A stretch of DNA of 64,000 bases from Cardiocondyla obscurior (Eukaryota > Arthropoda > Insecta > Hymenoptera > Formicidae): positions 5,396,501-5,460,500 of the forward strand of contig NC_091874.1 of the NCBI RefSeq assembly GCF_019399895.1, written 5' to 3'. Below the pieces are notes generated by a model. The model made no database searches, was not told the origin of the DNA, and saw nothing but the letters and a program-made list of their open reading frames with translations. Position 1 is the stretch's first letter. Every line of letters begins with the position of its first letter. Positions 12,352 to 22,800 of this stretch are shown here, piece after piece. The position numbers and the translations under genes were made by a program.

Positions 12352-15300
12352 TTAAAAATTACCGTATAAAAATCTGATTAGAAGAATGGTAAGAACTGTG
12401 TAAACGCTCCAGGTGACATTAAATGCTGCGTTAACGTATCCCTCCAGACGATGATAAACCTTTCTATGCCCGAGATTTTGCACGGGTCTGTAATTGTGCT
12501 TTAATGTGCCGTTATTGCTTTCAACGTGTCGAAATACGTTCATCTGCAAGCAGATTTTATATTAATATTATTCCAGTGAGATTGTAACTAACAATTGATG
12601 TGTAACATTTAAAATTAGTTGATCCCTACGAAAACAAGCGTTTCATAAACGTTTAATGCATATCACATTACCTGCGCCTCCGACACTTTGAGTTTTTCAG
12701 TCATAACAAACCACATTACGGATTCTTGGCATTCGGGGGTAGTTAACGAGCCCTCGTAATGATAATACGTCGTATGATCCTTTGGTAAAAACCATAAAGG
12801 TATCATCTTAGTTCTTATGTGCATCATGCTGTGCCCCACCCAATGAGAAACCATTTTCGTCGCCTCTACGATCGGTGAAAGATCCAGATTGTCATTGACG
12901 CTCAACTAAAAATGTTAATTAATGTCTACGTACACTTGGAAAAATTTTAAAAGCATAAAAAGTCCAATATTATATTAATGATATTAATACTTCGAATAAA
13001 ACAGCGACCACAGCGATTCCACCTTTATGTTGAGCAGCTTCGCTAAGATTCGCATATTTTTTATCGTAATGCACTAAATGCAATTCCAATGGATCACGCG
13101 CACCGTCCACGGTATGCTCTGCGCTCCAGTGGAAGTGCATTTGCTCGAAAATATACGTCGATGACAAAGTGCTACCGGTGAGAAGAATCGGCACGCCGTA
13201 AAGTCGAACTTCCACTAAAAAAATTTAACTAAATGATATTTATCCCTAAATTCAATGTGAGAAGTAATTGAAAAATGTCGAGCAACGTTCATTCCGCAAC
13301 TCTTCAATTAATTATTTCTTACTGGTTAATTAAAACTAACGTATTACAATTTTTATTTACCAGAATGTCCGTTGTTAACTAACGTGCCGGTAAACGCGAA
13401 GTCATATCGGTCAAATTTAAGAGCACCGAGATCGGTTCTTATTGCATCCTCCGTCACAATATCGATCGGCGATTGCTTTTTTCCTGTTTTACATACTCCC
13501 GGCCAATTTTGCGGTTCTGCAATAATTCACAAACTCAAACAACGTTTTAACAATTGTTTTGCTTATTACATATTTATTGTAAAATATATTAAAAGTACTT
13601 ACTTTGCAAAATTAAAAAAGTTTACTAGTATATGAGTCAAAAAACGAATTCTGAACACACTTGCGGTAAAATATGTATGACGCATCAGCGTTAAACGTGC
13701 AAGTGTGCTATTTTAATAATAATAATACATTTCAAAATTATAATGTCACTATTATGAGTACATTATAGCCTATGATTAGCTAGTATCAAATTAGCGTTTA
13801 AAGCAGGAAGATAATAAATCATAGAGTGCGCAAAGGAAAACAAATTAATGTATCATTCGTAAAAATCCCCGATGTTAATCACGGAGATCGATAATTATCT
13901 CATTGTAATATTTTTCACCTTTATACATGTGCGCACACGTATATTACAATTTTTACAATATATTTTTCGTTTATATATAACTTTTTTTTAAATAAAAATA
14001 TAAATAATTAATTTTTCTGTAATTTTATCAGCATCTATAAATTACTCAGTTTGTGCGCATACATGAGCTAAATGATTGCAGTCAATGTCTTGGACCAAGG
14101 ACAGACATAAATATAGATATCACGAATAAAACTCTTGATAATAACTTGGCAATTTTTATATCAACGCTCATATTATACATATATGTACATACAAAAGTTC
14201 GTATGGACATATAAAGTATATGAGATAGAACAATTTTTGACACGGTGAATATGCATAAGTATATTAAAGTTAAAAAATTTGCATATATTTTCCAGTTTTT
14301 CACCATATTATATTAACATTACTATTATTAAATACTGGACTTTTTTTTTACTTGGATAATTAAATTTGTTTTGTTACAGCAATATACCTGACTTTAAGTT
14401 TCAAATACCTTTAACTGACACTCAAGGTTGTCGTTTATTAGATCGCTAATGACTCGAATGTAAGTTTCATACAAGCTAAATGAGGAAAATTGTAGGTATC
14501 GCATTTTATGCTTATCGCGAATAATGTTCTATAAAGATCGACATAAATCGTACGAAATCGTTATCTTACAATCAATTTTATCAATTGGGTATTTGTGTTT
14601 CTTTGCACATTTCTCAGAACGTTTTATCACTGTTAGAGCAATATCATTAAACTTTTCGATTAAATCGTTAAACGAAGAAAGAATCATGCACATGAGTACA
14701 TCTCCTTGACACTGACTAATGCTCATAATACTTTTTTTTTTTTTTTAAGATAAAAGTAAATCTTGACAAATATTTTAATTTTCGCAATTTATCGAAGAAT
14801 TATAGAATATTAACGTTTTAGTAATAAATATATTTGCATAGGTATATAATGTGTAAACTTCTATTCTAATTATCATGTAATTACCATATTTGCCCCAATA
14901 TCCCCACTCAAGTGCTTGCAATGACTGTAAACCTGTAATTACATAATATTTGCTATTTAGTTATGGTATTAATATTCAATTAATAACGTATACGCTATAA
15001 GTTTTAACTGCAGTAGTAAAGAGAAAATAAATCAGCTCACAAGTATGTTAATGTGTCAATATTAATGTCGTTAGTCTTCATGAATAATATCGCTATCGAT
15101 CACAGTAATTATGCTTATATAAAATTAATTGAGATTAATTCTACAAAGTGATAGACGCACAGCCAGTGATACGTGTCTATTAGTGATCCCTATTAACAAT
15201 GTGCTTCAATTATTTCGACTTGTTTGAATCCGGTTACTCAATTTTAGCGTTACATGCAAATTCGTTCAAATGAGGCGAATTGCGGAGAAACGTGAGCACC

Positions 15301-17415
15301 GTAATGATCGCGATCTAAAGCCGGCGCTGACCTCGTGCTCGCAATATCAATTTGACGAGTTCGCACGAACGGTTAATAAAATATAATTATTTCGACGTCA
15401 CCGCCACGCGAACGGTTCGCCATATCGCGAGCGCGCCCGTCCCATTGGGCCTAATAAGTAATTGAACGCGCACGAACAGGAAACAGAATTGACCTCATTG
15501 ACCGCTCGGACCACGACGAATTCGTATTCGCACTTATTTCAAATCTCGGTCTCGCTACCGCCCCGGAAAGAAAGCGATGAGGGCAGAAGCGATCGTTCCG
15601 CGAAAGCCGTCTATGCGGTCGGCAATTAGATCACAATCGGCGAATAAACGCCGGCGCTTTCTAGATCACCGCACCGGCCGCAACAACGGCCAAATCATTC
15701 AAACGCCCCGCAGATTTTAATGAGCATAATGCACACTTCCGCCGCGGGGTTAGGGCGTAAGCCCAGCTGATCGGTACACGAGTTTTATTCGTAGTTTGGG
15801 ATGCTCAAGATAGTTCGATACCGATGACACGTCGGATCTCCGTCTCGCCGATTTTATTGCAGAAAGAATTTCTGCATGATATTTAAAATAATTTTAAATT
15901 ATGTTGCTTACAAATGTATAATATATGACTGTAATTAAAATCTACATAAGTAATTCTTGAATTTGCAAAATAATTTTAAGAGAAATGACGAGCTTTTAAG
16001 AAAGAGAGACAAATTGTTTTAAAACTACTTGTCAGTGCAATAATTGCGAGATCAAAAGTGCACTTAAAATAAAAAATCAAATGATAAATGTATTATTAAA
16101 TTTTCAGTAACTGGTGAACAAGTAATATCCAATAAGTTACAAAAAAAAGAGAAAAAAAAGAGAAAAAAAAGGAAAGAAAAAGAAGAAGAAGAAAAAAAGA
16201 AACTGAAACGTTTGTTCTGTCGTTCGGTAATTTATCCAGGTAAACACTTTCTGATTGAACGGCGTGACGAAACGGTAATCACGAGCGGGAATCAGCTATC
16301 GGGCAAACGCAGAAGGGCCCTTACCTAGAAGTGCGATTAAGCCGAAGAGACGCATCGCAGGGAACCACCTGGGACGATCGCGATGGGTGACACACGAGCG
16401 CGATGACGACAAGTGTACGACTGATGAACGCGACGTAAATCTAACTGGATAACCCCGAGATTACACTAGGAGCTATCGCATGAGATTTAACGTATACACG
16501 GTCAGGTCATGATGATCACAGTGTGCTAGCCACCGACCGGTCGTTTGATTATCAGTGCATTCTATTACGGCAGCATAAAGAGGAACGACGAGTATTTGTT
16601 GTCGTTATTAATTCGTCAAAGTGAACTACTTTCGACACAATTACCCAAGCACGTTTATTCATCTACATTAATCGACTGCGATTTGCGCGAACGTTGCAGA
16701 GTGATTCATTCAATTTGCATTGACCGATTGAACGAATGCACTTTTATGTATCAATTGTTGCCGCGAATAATTTTCCGCAAAAGAAATTAAAACGCGCGGT
16801 GAGAAAAGTAAAAACGTAAAGCTCGCAGGTTTAATCGTTACTTTCTTCTCGATTAATTCCGGAGGTTTTATCGGGCTCTAGTCGATGCGATCAACTGAGT
16901 AAAATTGAATTTGCGAACAAAGCACGGTCCAAATCTTAAATTTAGCCGCGCGGCTTATGCGATCATCAGCCGATCGACTAAAGTATGCGGTTAGCAGGTA
17001 AGTATTATAGGCGCAGCTAGTATTTTTGTTATTGTTATATGAGACCTGCGTTAGATAAAAATAAGTTACTCGTGCATAAATTACATTCTCAGAAGTCACA
17101 CGATAGAAATAAATACCGAGGCAAAGAGATTATCCTGTGAACGATCCGTTTTCTATTAATTATAAAAATAATTCAAACTTCCTAAATTAAGAAATTTTAA
17201 TTACATCAAGCACAATTACATTTTTCAAGAATTTAAGATAAGAAAATAAAAAGTCATGTTAAAATTGTTATAAAAAATATAACAATATAGATAATACCTA
17301 AGCAATAATTACTAGAATAAAATAAAATGAAAGAAAATTTTATTAAAAAATCCCGAAGTGTTTTACCTGCGCAAAACAACGTCAACGCGATTACCAACGA
17401 GTGACCTAAACCCAT
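12352..17415 (-). CDS. Alpha-carbonic anhydrase, secreted or membrane-anchored
   Basis: The enzyme interconverts CO2 and bicarbonate outside the cell or in a secretory compartment. Coding exons on the minus strand are 17415-17367, 14932-14885, 13516-13361, 13214-12991, 12905-12672 and 12543-12352, giving 300 residues. The first exon encodes a signal peptide (MGLGHSLVIALTLFCAG). Using this numbering, the zinc ligands are His111 and His113 (MHFHW) and His130 (ELHLVHY). The proton-shuttle His is His83 (NNGHS), the gatekeeping pair is Glu117/Thr214, and QSPIDI marks the core start. Cys41 and Cys218 match the disulfide of extracellular CA IV-type enzymes. The C-terminus ends in a hydrophobic stretch (about 282-297), fitting a membrane anchor or GPI signal. 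Asn140, Asn248 and Asn279 are in glycosylation sequons. The last donors (GTAAAT, GTATTA, GTAATG) are weak but in phase. An alternative first exon exists at 16325-16355. Confidence 0.93.
14082..14726 (-). pseudogene. Possible decayed gustatory-receptor-like fragment in a carbonic anhydrase intron
   Basis: Two open stretches on the minus strand lie in one reading frame between carbonic anhydrase exons at 13516 and 14885. The first (14726 to about 14394) is about 110 codons with a single in-frame TAG at 14529-14531. It contains IRDKHKMRYLQ followed by SLYETYIRV, which loosely resembles the loop before the last helices in insect gustatory receptors. The second (14306-14082) begins with an aliphatic, membrane-like segment (LTLIYLCIF..). 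Several stops lie between them. The resemblance is weak and judged by eye. It could equally be chance open sequence or a remnant of another membrane protein. Confidence 0.25.
16141..16202 (+). repeat. Polypurine tract
   Basis: Sixty-two consecutive purines, mostly A with regularly spaced G and an internal (GAA)n run, lie about 125 bases 3' of the alternative first exon of the minus-strand carbonic anhydrase. On the gene strand it is an uninterrupted pyrimidine tract. Confidence 0.9.
16325..16355 (-). CDS. Alternative first coding exon of the carbonic anhydrase
   Basis: On the minus strand an ATG at 16355 opens ten codons (MRLFGLIALL) followed by one base and the donor GTAAGG at 16324. This is the same phase as the distal first exon at 17367-17415. 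Joined to the shared exon at 14932, it would give a compact signal peptide ending ..LLGLQSLQA before LEWGYWGKY, and a 294-residue enzyme. The two first exons therefore encode interchangeable signal peptides and imply two promoters, this one within the GC-rich patch at about 16360-16560. Which exon is used, or in which tissue, cannot be told from sequence. One of them could be unused. Confidence 0.6.
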
Positions 17416-18648
17416 TTTCACGTAAGATGCACCTGTTATTTTACCGAGACACAACTTGGACGACGATCATCACCCGACTGATCTACCTGGCAGATTCTTT
17501 GCCAAGAGGTTGACGTATCACACCCCCGATCGAACGAGTGCGAAACTGCAGCTTAAATCAATCAATTTGTGAAATCAAACGCGTCAGTGCGCCCACGTGA
17601 AATTTTCGTGAGCTCATTACTCTCTTGTACGTGAACGAAAAATAAAAATAAAATGCAAGAAATTAAATAGCCTCCTCTACGATAGTCGTACCTAGTGCAA
17701 TCGCAGTGTATGGAAGCAATATTAAATTTATGCGCGTGTGTGTAATGTCGCGCATAATTTTGCAAAGGATAAATAATGCAACAAAGGGGAGCTCTCCCCC
17801 TTTCACTTGATGCGGTTTATTATGTCACACGATTCCCTCTATCTCCCCCTCAAGCTCCGATATACACGCGATGCTATTTGGAATGCTGATAACTGTGACC
17901 CACTGCGTTGTTAAAATCGCTATCACATTCTTGATATTGTTTCAAGATCACTTTTTTTTTTTTTTTTTTGCATTTTAAAATTAGCGCAATAGAGACAAGC
18001 TGTAATAAAAATAGAGAAACTCTCCATAATCCGTTTATCAATCATATAATGTTTGAACAAACGACATACTATAATAAAGCGGTTTATTCGGATTATTCGT
18101 GAAATTCTTTTTTCTATGATTAAAAAAAAAAAGTGTTATTAATCTCACGTTACGGCATGTTATTTGGCACCAGCCAATATCGCGTGTAACTATTTCAAGT
18201 TGTACACTCGGTCTCTCGAATTTAGCGGACACCGTTTGTATAGATATGCTGGTAAAAATAGTAAACTCAATAGAGTTGCGTGTAGTGTTGGCCGTTAGAA
18301 TAGCTTCATAACGGAGTTATTTTGTCGCTAATAATAAAATATCAAAATTTATATATATATATTTTTATTATTTAAAAATAACTAATAATCTTTCATTAAA
18401 AAACTTTTTAAACTTTCGGTATTTGGAAAAGTTTCAAAGAGGAGTTTTGTAAACTGTGTCACTAAAAATTCTAACGAAAAATTAATAGACTTATAATATA
18501 TTAATTCGCGATTTAAATTATATATATTTTTTAATTGGCAGTGTAAATTCTTTTTGGACCAGCTGCCACCTAATATTGTATAATATTAAAAGCAATATCC
18601 GGAGCCTGTGTGACGAGTGAAATCCGCGAAAGAAATAAGATCGAAGCA
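17416..18648. other. Spacer between divergently oriented carbonic anhydrase and K2P genes
   Basis: The two genes are transcribed away from each other, so this stretch probably holds both promoters. The left end would be the 5' untranslated region of the distal carbonic anhydrase exon. Low-complexity sequence includes a T run at about 17950-17970 and a short TA run at about 18351-18362. No exon was recognised, and no confident TATA or initiator element can be assigned. Confidence 0.5.
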
Positions 18649-18873
18649 ATGTGGTGCGATTCGGTAAGAGTGGAGAAACAGAAACGGATAGACAGCGGAA
18701 TCTCGAAGGAAGAAACGAAAAGCGAGCCACGGGGCGTTCCGACCAGAAATAGAAAAGCGGCACGAGGAGAGTTGCCGAGTATCAGCCAAGGTGGAGTTCC
18801 ATGTGAGTCTCTTGGTGCCGGGCCGGATTCGATAGTTTCTCGCGTGAAAACATGCCGCGCGGCATCTCAATGA
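18649..18873 (+). promoter_or_regulatory. Possible upstream ORF overlapping the K2P start
   Basis: An ATG at 18649 opens a 74-codon frame that ends at 18873, 22 bases past the first base of the K2P start codon at 18852 and in another frame. If the transcript begins upstream of 18649, ribosomes using this ATG would bypass the channel start. A good splice donor (TCG|GTAAGA at about 18664) lies just inside it, so the segment could instead be part of an upstream exon. Transcript evidence is absent. Confidence 0.25.
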
Positions 18874-19880
18874 GATCCTCTCTAAGGAGCCGAGATTCGT
18901 CCTCGACGTCGACCGCAGTCGATCCTCGAGAACGCATCAAGGATTGCTGCCGGAAGCTGGTAGCTTTTATGTGCACCCAGGTCGGCGTGGGTGGCCTAGT
19001 GGTGGGCTATGCCATTGTGGGCGCATTTGGTTTCATTTCTATCGAAACTCAAGGCGATAACGAGACGGCGCCGATATGCGTGCGAGACTATATCCGACAA
19101 AAATACGCCGACGAACTGTGGTTCAGCACCGCCAGTAATCAATCGGTCAATGTATTCAACCGGACCGCTTTCTACGTGGTGTCTAACAGTATTTTGCTAC
19201 GTTATCAGAAAAATATTACCGAAGACAAGGAACAGAAGCATAACTGCAACGACTTAACGCCCAGTAACCTCTGGTCATTCCCAGCGGCACTGATGTTCTG
19301 CCTCTCGGTGTTCACCATGATCGGCTACGGCAGCCTGGTGCCGAAAACTCAATGGGGTAAAGGTGCGACCGTAATCTACGCCGTGCTGGGCATTCCGCTG
19401 TACGTGCTCTATTTCTTGAACATGGGCAAGGTGCTCGCGCAAACTTTCAAGTGGCTGTACACACGATTGTACGAGTGCACCGGCCAACGAAAACCTGGAC
19501 AAAGGGTCATCGTGCCCTCGACCGCCTGTCTCTGGGTGATATTCGGCTATATAATCGTCGGTTCTATCATGTTCGCTGAATGGGAACAGTGGGACTATCT
19601 CGACAGTACTTATTTCTGCGTCACTTCGCTCTGCAAAATTGGTATGGGTGACCTAGTTCCGGGCTGGAGCCAGCGCGATTTCACGGAAGACAGCCAAACA
19701 AAACTCATCATCAACTTCGTGTATTTGCTACTGGGCATGGGTTTGATAGCAATGTGCTACAATTTAATGAAGGAAGAAGTATTCGTAAAGGCTCGAGAGC
19801 TCAAAGAGCAGCTAAACCAAGCGATGGATGCGATTCATTATAAATTAGTTACGTGTTGTAAATCAGAGTCTACAGATTGA
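18852..19880 (+). CDS. Two-pore-domain (K2P/TWIK-type) potassium channel subunit
   Basis: K2P channels dimerise in the plasma membrane and carry background currents that set the resting potential. The frame is one uninterrupted exon of 342 residues. Order: basic cytosolic N-terminus; M1 at about 44-64; a long extracellular cap with sequons at Asn70, Asn96, Asn103 and Asn121; pore 1 at about 140-165; M2 at about 171-196 (IPLYVLYFLNMGKVLA); M3 at about 219-241; pore 2 at about 251-271; M4 at about 284-305; then a short charged tail. The four-helix, two-pore order makes the family assignment secure. Pore 1 reads FTMIGYG and pore 2 reads CKIGMGD, so the filter threonines are Met156 and Lys262 and the second aromatic is Met265. 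This is unusual for K2P channels in general, though it may be a feature of an insect subfamily. Single-exon coding is also unusual for this family. Confidence 0.92.
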   Translation: MPRGISMRSSLRSRDSSSTSTAVDPRERIKDCCRKLVAFMCTQVGVGGLVVGYAIVGAFGFISIETQGDNETAPICVRDYIRQKYADELWFSTASNQSVNVFNRTAFYVVSNSILLRYQKNITEDKEQKHNCNDLTPSNLWSFPAALMFCLSVFTMIGYGSLVPKTQWGKGATVIYAVLGIPLYVLYFLNMGKVLAQTFKWLYTRLYECTGQRKPGQRVIVPSTACLWVIFGYIIVGSIMFAEWEQWDYLDSTYFCVTSLCKIGMGDLVPGWSQRDFTEDSQTKLIINFVYLLLGMGLIAMCYNLMKEEVFVKARELKEQLNQAMDAIHYKLVTCCKSESTD

Positions 19881-22800
19881 ACGGTCGAGAAAGAATCATA
19901 GAGTCACAGAAATTGAAAGTGAAAATTGACCGCAAAAAAAAATGCGAAAGCAATAACGAAGCAACAATTAATTAAAACTTTTATAGAAGAAATTTTTTTT
20001 TTGTAATTAGTAAAAATTTATATAAATACTAAGCTAAAAAAAAATTATTCAAAAATTACGATACTGCTGTAAAATATATTCTACAACTAATTACTGAATT
20101 TATACTTTTGTTATGTTATTACATTAATTATATTAATATAACCGCTAAAGTTTTTAATAATTTTAATATTTTTATATTTTATAGTCTTAAATGTAAATAG
20201 ATTAACCTTGTCCAATCAACGATGCATTGATTTATTCGCGAAACATACGTCCGACGACGAAATTAATTCGCTTGTATGATTTTTGGTTACATCTAATTTA
20301 TTGCGAATTTGAAGATGACAGAAATTTATGAAACTATCGAAGTGTCAGAAACACAGGCGCATCGAAATATATTGATCTGACAGGACACGTCAACCACAAA
20401 ATAACTATGCCACTGATTATCAAGAGTATAGTCACTCTGCTAATTTATCGATCACGATAACGTCTAGCGCAGTAAATTAATGAGGCTGCAATGGCCTCGT
20501 CGAGAGAAGCGATGCGCAAATATACGTAATTTATTACATGTGTATGGTTATACATTCCACAAAATAATTTGTACATAACTGCCTAAAAATAAAAAGTGCA
20601 TTGCTATTGACAAAAGAATCTACGTCATTATAATTTTATTTATGAACATACCGATTTGATAAAATTATATCAAGAGACATACTTCGCGTAGCAAGATAAT
20701 TTATTTTATTAATATCACAATCAATATTTTATTTAGACATTAAACTGTATTTCGAGCCCCGTATTTTGTTCGATTTCAAATTCTTCATATAATTTATGGA
20801 ATTGCAAATTAAAATTTTTCTTGTATTCAGATTCTCATAAATTTAGCGTGATTAATGATAATCGATCTCGTAAATTTGTTATGGATGAATTACATAAATG
20901 GACGAGTGATTATCAGTATCATAAATCAGGCAGAATCTTATTGCAAAATTTGTTAATGTTATCACATTGCTATCATTGTGCTGTAGCTGATAACAAGTAT
21001 GTCTTCTGGTAAATATGATTTGGTGAAGTGGAGACGTATATATGTCGGAGTTTTCTACTTTATCTGCCTTCAATAAGATCACGTCATGTAACGAAAAAAA
21101 AAAATGTACTTATTGGAAACAGATAAAAACAATGACACTTTTAATTTTAGGCTTTAATTAAATTTTTTTTTTTAATTTTATTTTTAAATATTAAAAACTG
21201 AAAAGCTAATAAAACTTTAAAATTAAAATTTTTGGTATATTAAATTTTGAAATCTACTACTTTTAACATGTGAATTGTAATTAAGTCACATGTACTTTTA
21301 TAAAACAGTTTAAATAAAGAGGAAATAATGATGAATTTAACGTTAACGGGGTATTTAAATTATTCTGTTAAATGCTTGTTCCATTTTAAAGTACTCGTGA
21401 ATGCTGCGTTGGAAAAGAAGATAAGTACTTTTGTGTGATAGGATAACGAGTCACATGGAAATGTTTTAGTGATCAGACATTCATAATTCATAAATCTCAA
21501 TGAGAGCCATGCAGACGACCTGTGCAAATTGCAAGATTTAGTGCCTTTAATTAACTGTTCTTGTTAGCTAATTTTAAATTTTCATATATTAACCGTAGTT
21601 TAACGCTTAATATTATTTAAAATAATGAGGCTAAGTATTTCGCCTTAATAATTTAAGTGCATTTGTATCAATTCATTGATAATAATATACCAATTTTTCC
21701 AATTAATTACTAAATTAATTAGCTAAAGTTACGAGAGACACGATTATATATTTTCGATGTAACACAATTGCATATGTATAAAAAGAATTAGCCGTTCCCT
21801 TAGAAATTGTAGATTGGAGACAACAAAATCAATTGCATTTGAAATCCCGACAGAAAATGCACAAGGGAGTTATATACCTCGATGACAAGTTGGCACCGTT
21901 GTCGAATTGTTGAAATTTGCAGCGGGGTCCTTGCAGACGTCCGCTTACTGGCGCAATTTGTCGGGTTGCCCTCGCTTGGCATCTGAATGCAAGCAGACTG
22001 CAGTTCTCTAGGATTGCCGAATCACTACGGAATCCTGCCTCCGCCTGACGTTCTTCGTAGTGTACACGAGCTACATGCTTATAGAGATGTGTGAAGAGCC
22101 CTAGCCCGGTAATATCAGCAAAGTGGACAATCAGGGACGCCGACATCACGGTGCCAATCAGATGAACATTACATAATCAATGAAAGAGTTGCGGCAGCAT
22201 GCACGCGCGTTCGTAGATGGTAATGTTTGACAAAAGAATTAGTCTATCGTACAATAAACACGTATGCGATATCGCGCGGGGCTAATAGAAATTTTGCCAC
22301 GCGAGAATTGAGAAATTAAATAAAAAAAAAAAAAAAAGTTTTGCACCACTGATGAAAATTACGGCGGCAAGGAAATATGTTTGCGCTAAACTATAAAATT
22401 TTATTTGTAAAGGTACATATTGACGGAGATATTTTCTTCTTTGCCGAAGTTTGAAGCCAGACACCTGAATCAACATCGAGTGCGGAGCACTTTCCCACAG
22501 AAGCATCTCGCGTTTTACGCGGCTGCTGTTGATTCTGATAGATTTGCTCGAAAAAGCTATCAACAAACAAAACTCGAAACTTTCGGGGAAGACTCTACTT
22601 CGGTAAGCGAAACAACATCGATATATTGCAATTAATATAATCACAAGACAGCCTAATTATAGAATCTACAATTTCTAATTATTCATATTACGATTATGAA
22701 ATAAAAAATAAATATCAGGAAATAGTTTTATTATATTTATGCCAAGTTCTGCTGATCCTTTTAGTAATTTATATTAGCAAAACAACAGAGCTAAATCGAT

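Larger units (their letters stand above)
14933..17366 (-). other. Long first intron of the carbonic anhydrase gene
   Basis: The 2.4-kb intron between the distal signal-peptide exon and the exon at 14885-14932 is not uniform. About 15250-15830 and 16240-16470 are much richer in GC and CpG than the flanks, consistent with regulatory sequence. The second patch surrounds the alternative first exon at 16325-16355. A pure polypurine tract occupies 16141-16202. Open frames on either strand here have no family resemblance. Confidence 0.55.
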
